A stretch of 49,051 bases of DNA from assembly GCF_013761005.1 (NCBI RefSeq), contig NZ_JACDUS010000017.1:1-49051 (forward strand), written 5' to 3'. Position numbers and translations under genes: made by a program. Positions 9,029-15,649 of this stretch are shown one piece after another (the first letter of the stretch is position 1; each line of letters starts with the position of its first letter). A model generated the notes under the pieces. The model saw only the letters and a list, made by a program, of their open reading frames with translations. It had not been told where the DNA came from and ran no database searches. The DNA is from Desulfosalsimonas propionicica (lineage in GTDB: Bacteria > Desulfobacterota > Desulfobacteria > Desulfobacterales > Desulfosalsimonadaceae).

Positions 9029-9322
9029 TTACAACTGCGACTCAACCGATGCCATTTTTCCGGAAAGGCCATTGGAGCGGTCTTTGCGGTAGTCGGCCTT
9101 TATGGTCAGATAAATGCGGTCGCAGTCATTTTGCAAATCTTTAAAGCATTGATCCACAACCTTGACCACCTCCGGCCACTGGCCTTCGATGCAGGTGCCC
9201 ATGGGGTTTGATTCATAAGGCAAACCGCTGCCCTGAATGATTTTGACGGCCCGGGCGACATAGGGGCTGACACTGACACCCTTGCCCATGGGAAAAATCG
9301 ACAATTCCACAATAACACTCAT
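9029..9322 (-). CDS. MTH1187 family thiamine-binding protein
   Basis: Cytosolic 97-residue protein of the MTH1187/YkoF-like family (PF01910, COG0011), a small ferredoxin-like fold known to bind thiamine in some members. It opens with the typical MSVIVELSIFPMGKG and has SGLPYESNPMGTCIEG followed by a C-terminal helix (VVKVVDQCFKDL). Length fits the family. AGGAGG lies six bases before the ATG at 9322, which fixes the start. MITE copy 2 sits just upstream (from 9388), so the promoter is either between the two or within the element. No thiamine riboswitch was recognised. Confidence 0.88.
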   Translation of the reverse strand: MSVIVELSIFPMGKGVSVSPYVARAVKIIQGSGLPYESNPMGTCIEGQWPEVVKVVDQCFKDLQNDCDRIYLTIKADYRKDRSNGLSGKMASVESQL

Positions 9323-9387
9323 AAAATCCTCCTGTTGATTGATTTTCCACCAAGGTAACTTTAACCGAATTTTCATGCAAGAAACAT

Positions 9388-9674
9388 GATGGCACCGTAA
9401 AAATCCAATATCTGCGTTATGCGCGATTCCTCAGAATTTCACGTACGGATAAGTACGCTGCATTCTTCGGCAATCACGCATGCCTTGATCTTGAACTTTT
9501 ACGGCGCCATCTGAAAACTTCCAAGGAAGTCCAAGGGCGGGGTCGCTTTGTAAGCGACATTGAGCGTTTACGGAAACCTCCGTAAACGCTCAGGAGCGAA
9601 AAAACTGACCCCGGCCGCAGGGCTTTCTTCCTGACAAACAGCGGACGCGGTAAAAAGCATTTTACTAAACCGTC
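9388..9674 (-). mobile_element. MITE-like element, extended form, copy 2
   Basis: A 287-bp composite. The 125-bp core (9388-9511) starts GATGGCACCGTAAAA and is followed by about 163 bp of extra sequence shared only with copy 4. The far end is degenerate (ACCGTC). AAACAT flanks both outer ends (9382-9387 and 9675-9680), showing that the whole composite moved as one unit. The extra part contains a perfect 13-bp hairpin with a 4-base loop at about 9565-9594 (GAGCGTTTACGGA / TCCGTAAACGCTC). No ORF of note. It is inverted relative to copies 1, 4 and 6. Confidence 0.85.
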
Positions 9675-9702
9675 AAACATGGTGGCAAAAATCACATCAT
9701 CC

Positions 9703-9747
9703 TTGACAGAAAGCTTTTTTGCCATTAGAATGAATATTCGTTCTAAT
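9703..9747 (+). promoter_or_regulatory. Sigma-70 promoter with TetR-type operator over the -10 box
   Basis: TTGACA (9703-9708), 17 bp, then TAGAAT (9726-9731) is a near-consensus promoter. Its -10 lies within a palindrome at 9724-9747, ATTAGAA-N10-TTCTAAT with GAATATTC at the centre, which looks like operators of the TetR/AcrR family. The TetR gene is the second gene of the operon, so negative autoregulation is likely. The promoter starts 22 bp after the target duplication of MITE copy 2. Confidence 0.75.
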
Positions 9748-9776
9748 GACAGAAAAATCATTTATGAAGGAAGGTC

Positions 9777-10211
9777 ATGATGGCTCAAGCATGTCCCATC
9801 TCTTTTGAGACGATCAATGAAAAAGTGGCAAGGGTCAATGCCGCACTCACAGTGCTGTGCATGCTGGTATTTGTGTTAACCCCTTTTAAGGCCGTTATCC
9901 TGATCCTTGGCGCGGATCTTTTCATCCGGGCATTTTTAAAGCCGGGCTATAGTTTTTTCAGCCTGCTAAGCCGGCGCATACTCCGGATGCTCAATGCAGA
10001 ACCAACAATGACAAATGCCGGCCCCAAAATCTTTGCTGCAAAAACCGGGTTTGTCTTTACCTTTGTGATCGGCCTGCTGTATTGGCTTGGGATTCCGGCA
10101 GCAAGCTATATCTTTGCGACAATTCTGGCGCTTTTTGCGTTTCTGGAAGCTGCCGCGGGTTTTTGCGTGGCCTGCCGGCTTTATCCATTCATGCCCGACT
10201 TTGTCAAATAG
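9777..10211 (+). CDS. DUF4395 domain membrane protein
   Basis: Protein of 144 residues with about four membrane helices matching DUF4395. The N-terminal motif CPISFETINEKVARVNA, the central DLFIRAFLKPGYS and GPKIFAAKTG, and the C-terminal GFCVACRLY (CxxC) are all visible. Family members often occur beside rhodanese or thioredoxin-like genes and are thought, not shown, to act in thiol or sulfur chemistry. AAGGAAGG precedes the start; either of two adjacent ATGs (9777 or 9780) could be used. It is first in an operon with the TetR regulator. The small selenoprotein gene at 10817-11071 converges on this operon. Confidence 0.88.
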   Translation: MMAQACPISFETINEKVARVNAALTVLCMLVFVLTPFKAVILILGADLFIRAFLKPGYSFFSLLSRRILRMLNAEPTMTNAGPKIFAAKTGFVFTFVIGLLYWLGIPAASYIFATILALFAFLEAAAGFCVACRLYPFMPDFVK

Positions 10212-10226
10212 ACGGATTGCAGCCTT

Positions 10227-10808
10227 GTGAAGACCCTGACCACCAAAGACAGGCAGCGGCAGGTCCTGGACACTGCACTGGTGCTGTTTTACAACAGCGG
10301 CTATTTCAACACCTCTGTGCATGACATCCAGCGCGCCGCAGACGTGAGCATCGGATCAATTTATCACCATTTCGGAAACAAACAGGGCGTTGCCCGGGCT
10401 CTTTACCACGACCTGGCGGGCCGGATGACAGACGCGGTCTTCCGGATCATGGAGGAAAACGCAGGGCTTTACCAAAGGGGCCGGGCGTTTGTGGACCACC
10501 TTTTTGCCATGGCCGAAACCGCGCCTGCGGCCATGCATTATATTCTATACGCCAGGCACCGGGAGTTCATGCCAGGTGAAAAATCCATCTGCTCATCAAA
10601 ACCCTTTGAAGGGGTACAGCAAATGGTCGGCCAGGCCATGGACCAGGGCGAGATCCGGAAACTGAATCCCGTCATCGCCTCAGCCGCCCTCTTTGGCGGG
10701 GCCATCCGCCTCATTCACCTTCGCCTGGATGGTGTCTTTGAAAGCCCCCTGCCCGGTTACGCGGCCGAAACCTGGCAGTGCGCCTGGCGCTGCGTTGCCC
10801 TGCCCTAA
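10227..10808 (+). CDS. TetR/AcrR family transcriptional regulator
   Basis: DNA-binding repressor of 193 residues. The helix-turn-helix lies at about residues 10-55 (LFYNSGYFNTSVHDIQRAAD, then VSIGSIYHHFGNKQGVARAL), and an all-helical ligand-binding C-terminal domain follows. Translation starts at a GTG, 15 bp after the DUF4395 stop, with only a weak ribosome site, so it is probably coupled. The palindrome at 9724-9747 upstream of the operon is its likely operator. The inducer is unknown; linkage to DUF4395 and, convergently, to a thioredoxin-like selenoprotein makes a thiol, sulfur or electrophile signal plausible. Confidence 0.9.
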   Translation: MKTLTTKDRQRQVLDTALVLFYNSGYFNTSVHDIQRAADVSIGSIYHHFGNKQGVARALYHDLAGRMTDAVFRIMEENAGLYQRGRAFVDHLFAMAETAPAAMHYILYARHREFMPGEKSICSSKPFEGVQQMVGQAMDQGEIRKLNPVIASAALFGGAIRLIHLRLDGVFESPLPGYAAETWQCAWRCVALP

Positions 10809-10816
10809 AACCTGTC

Positions 10817-11071
10817 TTAAAGCCTTTCATTCAAAAAGGCCTCCATTTTGGTTTTGTCCAGGGCCACTTTAAGGGGTACCCATTCATTTTCAAATAAAAC
10901 ATGAGTGGGACTTTTAAACGTATACTGCTTTGCCTCTTCAGAATCCAGGGTGTGAATCCTGGTTTCCAGTTTGTCGCCAAATTTCTCCTGCATTTCTTTG
11001 GCTATACCTACAGCCTTTTTACAGGAGAGTCACCTGGAGTTTCCGCTGTGAAACACGATCAGTTCAGCCAT
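10817..11071 (-). CDS. Thioredoxin-like selenoprotein with in-frame UGA (Sec14)
   Basis: An 84-codon gene read through a TGA at 11030-11032. Start ATG 11071 has AAAGGAG upstream; stop TAA 10817-10819. The protein opens MAELIVFHSGNSR, then Sec14 (UGA), L, S, Cys17: a UxxC redox pair in the place of the thioredoxin CxxC. The fold order fits a minimal thioredoxin: beta strand, UxxC, helix (KKAVGIAKEMQEKFG), strand (LETRIHTLD), a cis-Pro-like loop and strands (FKSPTHVLFENEWVPLKV), last helix (KTKMEAFLNERL). Reading stays open on both sides of the UGA, and a bacterial SECIS hairpin begins 1 base after it. The gene is convergent with the DUF4395-TetR operon. A nonsense-mutated pseudogene is the alternative, but the UxxC position and hairpin argue against it. 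The exact family is not assigned. Confidence 0.85.
10984..11028 (-). promoter_or_regulatory. Bacterial SECIS element
   Basis: Directly after the in-frame UGA the mRNA can fold: outer stem TCTCCTG / CAGGAGA (7 bp, perfect), an internal loop, and an upper stem GGCTGT / ATAGCC (one G-U) closed by the loop AGGU. The E. coli fdhF SECIS loop likewise begins AGGU and carries the G-U bases that SelB recognises. The loop lies about 20 bases after the UGA, within the usual bacterial range. It overlaps codons 15-30 of the gene. Confidence 0.8.
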
Positions 11072-11319
11072 TGCAAAAGTCTCCTTTCATTTGCCCGTGT
11101 TGGCAGAAATATATTCATATTGTTTTATATTACTCATGTCAACGACCTGCTGCTGCCTTGGTTCGTTATTGTTCAATTTCGTCTAACAATCCGCGGGCAG
11201 ATTTGCTTCTTGACTTTGCGGAATTGAGCCGGGAATATGGGTAAACACGGAAGGGGCCGATCCCGGCTTTCTCCTGCTGCCGGGATTTGAGACCAGAAAA
11301 CACCAGGGAGTCAAACACA

Positions 11320-12618
11320 GTGAACAACGCATCTCTTCGCCCGCCGCCGCTTCGCCTGTCATGGCTCATATGGGCCATGGCTGCGCTGTTTTACCTGATG
11401 GCATTTTTCCACCGGGTCGCCCCGGCCGTGATGACAAATGAGCTCATGCGGGATTTTGACATCAGCGCGGCCGCCCTGGGCCAGCTTTCGGCATTTTATT
11501 TCTACAGTTACGTGGCCATGCAGATTCCCACGGGCATCCTGGCAGACACCCTGGGGCCCCGGCGGCTGCTTGCCGCGGGCGCTCTGATCGCAAGCCTGGG
11601 TACGGTCCTGTTTGCAGCCGCTCCGGGGTTTTTATGGGCCGGTCTGGGCCGACTGCTGATCGGCGGATCCGTGGCCGTGGCATTTGTGGGCCTGCTCAAG
11701 CTGGCAGCCAACTGGTTTGCTCCCCGGCTTTTTGCCGCTGTTACCGGAATGACGCTTTTTTTCGGCATCATCGGGGCGGTATCCGCCGGCCCGCCGCTGC
11801 GCATGTTAATCAACATCTACTCCTGGCAAAGCATTATGCTTGGCATTGCCGGGGGCACAGTCGCCATTGGCGCCATGATCTGGTTATTTGTCCGGGATGA
11901 TCCCCGAAGCAAAGGCTACGCCAACCCGGCTGCCCCGCAGCAGGGTCCCGGCGGAAACACTGCGTCAAGAAACATCAGAAAAGACGTGGCCGAAGTGTTT
12001 GCCGCCCGCAACACCGTCCTGCTTTTTTTTATCCCCGCCGGCATCGTGGGCGCAACCCTTACATTTACCGGGCTTTGGGGCGTGCCCTACCTTGCCACCC
12101 ATTACCGCATATCAACCGCTGATGCTTCAATGCTGACCTCAGCCCTGCTGGTGGCATGGGCTGTTGGCGGACCGGTGTTTGGCTGGATGTCAGACCGGCT
12201 TGGCCGGAGAAAACGGCTTTATCTCATCGGATGCAGCCTGTGCCTGGCCGGATGGGCGATTCTGTTTTTTTTGCCCGGCATGCCGGTTTATGCCCTGATT
12301 GCCATTCTGCTGGCAACCGGGTTCTGCTCGGGATGTATGGTGGTCAGTTTTGCCTTTGTCAAAGAATCGGTTCCCCTGCGGCTTGCCGGCACGGTATCGG
12401 GAGTGATCAACATGGGCGTGATGGCCGGCCCCATGCTGCTGCAGCCCGCTGTGGGCTGGGTGCTGGACAAATGCTGGCAGGGCGGCATGTCAGAAGGGGT
12501 GAAAATATATTCCCTGGCCGCCTATCAAAAAGGCTTCAGCCTGATGCTGGCATGGGTGGCGATTTCTCTTGTGCTTCTGTTTTTCACACAGGAGACCTGG
12601 TGCCGGCAGCAGGCCTGA
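11320..12618 (+). CDS. MFS transporter
   Basis: Inner-membrane transporter of 432 residues with 12 predicted helices. The MFS loop motif GILADTLGPRRLLAAG follows helix 2 and its second-half repeat GWMSDRLGRRKRLYLIG follows helix 8. The substrate is not evident; the general pattern is that of the organic-anion/glycolate-type MFS carriers. GTG at 11320 is taken as the start because GGGAG lies nine bases upstream; an upstream TTG (11287) lacks a site. It is divergent from the selenoprotein gene, with 248 bp between them that must hold both promoters. Confidence 0.88.
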   Translation: MNNASLRPPPLRLSWLIWAMAALFYLMAFFHRVAPAVMTNELMRDFDISAAALGQLSAFYFYSYVAMQIPTGILADTLGPRRLLAAGALIASLGTVLFAAAPGFLWAGLGRLLIGGSVAVAFVGLLKLAANWFAPRLFAAVTGMTLFFGIIGAVSAGPPLRMLINIYSWQSIMLGIAGGTVAIGAMIWLFVRDDPRSKGYANPAAPQQGPGGNTASRNIRKDVAEVFAARNTVLLFFIPAGIVGATLTFTGLWGVPYLATHYRISTADASMLTSALLVAWAVGGPVFGWMSDRLGRRKRLYLIGCSLCLAGWAILFFLPGMPVYALIAILLATGFCSGCMVVSFAFVKESVPLRLAGTVSGVINMGVMAGPMLLQPAVGWVLDKCWQGGMSEGVKIYSLAAYQKGFSLMLAWVAISLVLLFFTQETWCRQQA

Positions 12619-12713
12619 AACCTTAGGGGAATCAATAAACTTGTATTTTCTGCAATGATTGCGTAATCCTGAAAAATATCTGGATATAATCTGAAAATCA
12701 AAAGAGCAATGAA

Positions 12714-13118
12714 ATGGCAATACCATCAAAACAACTATACAGCCGTTCGAAGATATGGCTTGAGGATGCAGACGGAAAAGTGGTGTTTGCCTCCGGAAGG
12801 CTGCGCATTTTAAAAGCCATTGAAAAAACCGGCTCTATCCATGCCGCGGCCAAGGAGCTGAAAATGGGCTACAGGGCGGTATGGGCAAGGATCCATGCCA
12901 CCGAAGAGCGCCTGGGCGCCCAGCTGCTGGAAAAACGAATCGGAGGGGCCGCCGGAGGGGGCTCCTGCCTGACCCCGCTGGCCGAAGAGCTCGTCCATGC
13001 CTTTACACGACTGCAGCAGGATATTGAACACGAGACCGACGACCAGTTTAAGCAGCTTGAAAACATATTGAATATCAAAATCGCAGGCGCGAGTCCTCCG
13101 GAATCAGAACCGGAATAA
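12714..13118 (+). CDS. modE: ModE-like molybdate-type regulator, DNA-binding domain only
   Basis: Regulator of 134 residues with the LysR-type winged helix-turn-helix of ModE: RLRILKAIEKTGSIHAAAKE, then LKMGYRAVWARIHATEERLG, and the wing region GGAAGGGSCLTPLAEELV. The C-terminal TOBE/Mop molybdate-binding domains of E. coli ModE are absent, as in many Desulfobacterota homologues, so how it senses the metal is open. It lies 290 bp upstream of, and in the same direction as, a TonB receptor/ABC operon preceded by a ModE-like palindrome. It is most likely the repressor of that operon. Confidence 0.88.
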   Translation: MAIPSKQLYSRSKIWLEDADGKVVFASGRLRILKAIEKTGSIHAAAKELKMGYRAVWARIHATEERLGAQLLEKRIGGAAGGGSCLTPLAEELVHAFTRLQQDIEHETDDQFKQLENILNIKIAGASPPESEPE

Positions 13119-13410
13119 ATGCAGTCTGCATCCAACGACAAACAAACCATCAGGCAGCAACCACTCCTTTTACTGCACAGCCGTGCAGAACGCAGGAATC
13201 AAAGCCGGCAAAAAATTTTTCATTCGCAGCTCTGTTTTACCCCCCCCCCTTGTCGTCCGCAGATTTGGGAATCCAAAAAAGGCTTCGCCAATCCCATGGA
13301 TTTCTGGTTGACAGAAGTAAACACGTCGTTTATGAATCGTTATGCTAAATTTAGCATAACGATTCATTCGGCCTCCGCATTTACTGTCAACCGTTTTCAG
13401 GGAGAATGGC
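13119..13410 (+). promoter_or_regulatory. Intergenic control region with a C10 tract and promoter
   Basis: No gene is seen in these 292 bp. A run of ten C's lies at 13240-13249. TTGACA at 13308-13313 with a 17-bp gap to TATGAA (13331-13336) is a candidate promoter whose -10 overlaps the ModE-like palindrome. GGGAGAA four bases before the ATG at 13411 is the ribosome site of the receptor gene. Confidence 0.55.
13332..13367. promoter_or_regulatory. ModE-type operator, 36-bp perfect palindrome
   Basis: A perfect inverted repeat centred on AAATTT. Its arms contain ATCGTTAT and ATAACGAT, which match the outer parts of the E. coli ModE box (ATCGNTAT...ATAACGAT) as I know it. It sits about 45 bp before the receptor start, over the -10 of the candidate promoter, which is where a ModE repressor would be expected to act. 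A ModE-like gene lies immediately upstream. Confidence 0.8.
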
Positions 13411-15489
13411 ATGCACGAAAAAACCGGAGCACTTTTAACCGGATTTTTATGTATTCTGCTGGCCCCCGGCTGGATTCTGGCACAGCCCGGCAGTGAGCCT
13501 GTATTTGAACTGGGTGAAATTGTGGTGAAGGGTCAAAAAACCGGAGTCGAGGATATCGCCATCAACCATGAAATGGAGCAGGAAGAAATTGCGGCAACCG
13601 GGAGCAAAACCCTTGCCCAGGCCTTGGGTTTTGCCCCCGGCATCACAGTGACCCGCGGCAGTAAAAATGAGCCGGAAATCTCCATACACGGGTTTGGCAC
13701 TGAGAAATCATTGTTTTTAATCGACGGCATTCCCTTTTATGAAACCTACTACGGCAAGCTGAACCTGGATCAGATTCCGGCGGAAATGATCTCCAAAATT
13801 GAAATTACCAAAAACGCCCCTTCAGTGCTCTACGGCGCCAACACCCAGATCGCCGTCATCAATGTGGTCACCATAAAAGGCACCGAGGACCCAACATTCA
13901 GCTTTACCCAGGAAATCGGTGAAAACGGCACCTACCGAACGGCATTGTCCCACGGAAACCAGGTCAGAAAAGTCAACTACTGGCTCAGCTACAGCCGGCG
14001 TGAAACCGATGGCTTCCGGATGTCAGACGATTTTGATCCTGAACCGGCCACACCGGCCCGCCCATTTATGGGAGATCCGGTGGTCACGGAGGACGGCGGT
14101 TTCAGAAACAACGCGGATTCAGAGCAGGACGCTTTCTGGGGCCGGGTTGGCATCACCCCTTCTCAACATTCTGAATATTTTGTCAGTATGCACATGATGC
14201 AGGCCGAAAGGGGCAATCCCTTTCAAACAGATGAGTACAAGGTATTTCCCTCCAAGGGAGATGATGCGGGGTTTTCAAACTTCCGCCGATTTAAAAACTA
14301 TGACGACTGGGGCATTGATTTCAGCGGCAGGCAGAATATTGTTTCCTGGCTCACCCTGAGGGGCAAACTGTTTTACCATGAACACGAGGATGATTACGTC
14401 TTTTATGCGGGTCCCGGTTTAACCGAAAAAATTGCCACAAGTACATACGATGACAGGTACGTGGGCGGCTCCATGATTGCCGATATTGACCCGGCCGCCT
14501 GGTACACGGGCCATATTTCGGTTCACTATAAGCAAGACATTCACAAAGACCGGGCCGGTGCGAATCTGCCGTTTAATGAGCTCGAATCCTATATCGGTTC
14601 GGTGGGCACGGAGCATGAGTTTTTCTCTGACAACGGCCTGACGGCCGTGATCGGAGCCAGTTATGACTGGTTTGAAGTCAATGATGCCGAAGAAACCGTT
14701 TTTGACGAAAATGACCTGTTTGCCGGGCAAATGGATCTGGACGACACGGACACCAGCGCGGAATTCAATCCCATGGCCGGACTGAACTGGCAATTTACCG
14801 ATACCACCCGGGTATATGGTTCGGTGGCGAAAAAAACCCGTTTTCCAACCCTGAACCAACTATACTCCGGAAACTCCGGCAACCCGAATCTGGATTCCGA
14901 GCAGAGCATCAATTATACACTGGGTGTCCAGCGAACCTTTGCCGGGGTTTTTCATCTGCGGGTTGAAGGATTTTATCATGATATTTCCGACTGGATCTCC
15001 AGGGATTATAAGGAGGATGATTTCAGAGACGATGTCTACATCAACGTTGAAGACGTTGAAATGAAAGGCGCCGAAATCGGGCTCAGCTACACCCCTATCC
15101 CGGATTTGAGCGCTAGTATTGATTATACCTACAATAATGCTGAAAATAAAAGCGCCATAGCCGTTACGGAAAAGGTCGCAGGTGTGCCGGAAAACAAGTT
15201 TGTCATTGGCGTTGATGGGCTGATTCCATGGATAAACGCCCGGCTGAACCTGCGCGGGATTTATGTGGACAAGATCTATGAAGATCTGCCCACCCCTGCA
15301 AAACCAGCCGAGGAAATGACAAACACAAAAGATTATTTTACTGTCAACGGCCGGATATCAAAACAAATTACCGAGAAGTTGACCGCCTGGCTTGAATGCG
15401 AAAACCTGTTTGACAAAGATTATGAATCGGAAATTGGTTTTCCCGCCCCGGGCAGAAATGCCATTGCCGGGCTCAAAGCCAGTTTTTGA
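13411..15489 (+). CDS. TonB-dependent outer-membrane receptor, probably for a molybdate/tungstate species
   Basis: Outer-membrane gated channel of 692 residues. A signal peptide (1-24, cleaved after WILAQ or nearby) is followed by a TonB box-like EIVVKG, a plug domain (about 45-160; GSKTLAQALGFAPGITVTRG, LIDGIPFY) and a 22-strand barrel, ending in ENLFDKDYE...LKASF with the terminal Phe used by the BAM complex. The substrate is inferred from the ModE box upstream and the type II ABC importer downstream. MITE copy 3 is inserted exactly at its end: the T of the target duplication plus the first two bases of the element (GA) form the TGA stop. Confidence 0.9.
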   Translation: MHEKTGALLTGFLCILLAPGWILAQPGSEPVFELGEIVVKGQKTGVEDIAINHEMEQEEIAATGSKTLAQALGFAPGITVTRGSKNEPEISIHGFGTEKSLFLIDGIPFYETYYGKLNLDQIPAEMISKIEITKNAPSVLYGANTQIAVINVVTIKGTEDPTFSFTQEIGENGTYRTALSHGNQVRKVNYWLSYSRRETDGFRMSDDFDPEPATPARPFMGDPVVTEDGGFRNNADSEQDAFWGRVGITPSQHSEYFVSMHMMQAERGNPFQTDEYKVFPSKGDDAGFSNFRRFKNYDDWGIDFSGRQNIVSWLTLRGKLFYHEHEDDYVFYAGPGLTEKIATSTYDDRYVGGSMIADIDPAAWYTGHISVHYKQDIHKDRAGANLPFNELESYIGSVGTEHEFFSDNGLTAVIGASYDWFEVNDAEETVFDENDLFAGQMDLDDTDTSAEFNPMAGLNWQFTDTTRVYGSVAKKTRFPTLNQLYSGNSGNPNLDSEQSINYTLGVQRTFAGVFHLRVEGFYHDISDWISRDYKEDDFRDDVYINVEDVEMKGAEIGLSYTPIPDLSASIDYTYNNAENKSAIAVTEKVAGVPENKFVIGVDGLIPWINARLNLRGIYVDKIYEDLPTPAKPAEEMTNTKDYFTVNGRISKQITEKLTAWLECENLFDKDYESEIGFPAPGRNAIAGLKASF

Positions 15490-15636
15490 TGGCGCCGTAA
15501 AAGTCCAATATCTGCGTTACGCGCAATTTCTCAGAATTTCACGTACAGCTAAGTACGTTGCATTCTTCGAAATTGCGCAAGCCTTGATCTTGAACTTTAC
15601 GGCGCCATCTGAAATCAGACTTTTTACGGTGCCATC
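15488..15636 (-). mobile_element. MITE-like element, copy 3, inside the TonB/ABC operon
   Basis: A 149-bp element with ends GATGGCGCCGTAAAA and TTTTTACGGTGCCATC. AGTTTTT is duplicated on both sides (15481-15487 and 15637-15643). The interior is the standard core with its palindrome. It separates the receptor gene from the binding-protein gene; the binding-protein ATG (15650) is only 13 bp past its end, so its translation signal lies in the right flank. Confidence 0.9.
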
Positions 15637-15649
15637 AGTTTTTGGACAT

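Noticed and set aside
10817-11071. Reading the interrupted thioredoxin-like gene as a nonsense pseudogene
   Set aside because: A random stop would rarely fall on the first redox position of a UxxC motif and be followed at once by a SECIS-like hairpin, and the rest of the frame shows no other damage.
10901-11227. A 108-codon plus-strand frame over the selenoprotein locus
   Set aside because: No family resemblance; the minus strand explains the region better with the UGA-containing thioredoxin-like gene and SECIS.
13170-13496. Two short frames on opposite strands sharing the peptide MNRYAKFSITIH
   Set aside because: The identity comes from the perfect palindrome at 13332-13367 being read from both strands, not from protein coding.
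15392-15649. N-terminal extension of the binding protein into the TonB gene
   Set aside because: The extra codons are the end of the TonB gene in another frame plus the inserted element; the signal peptide begins at ATG 15650.
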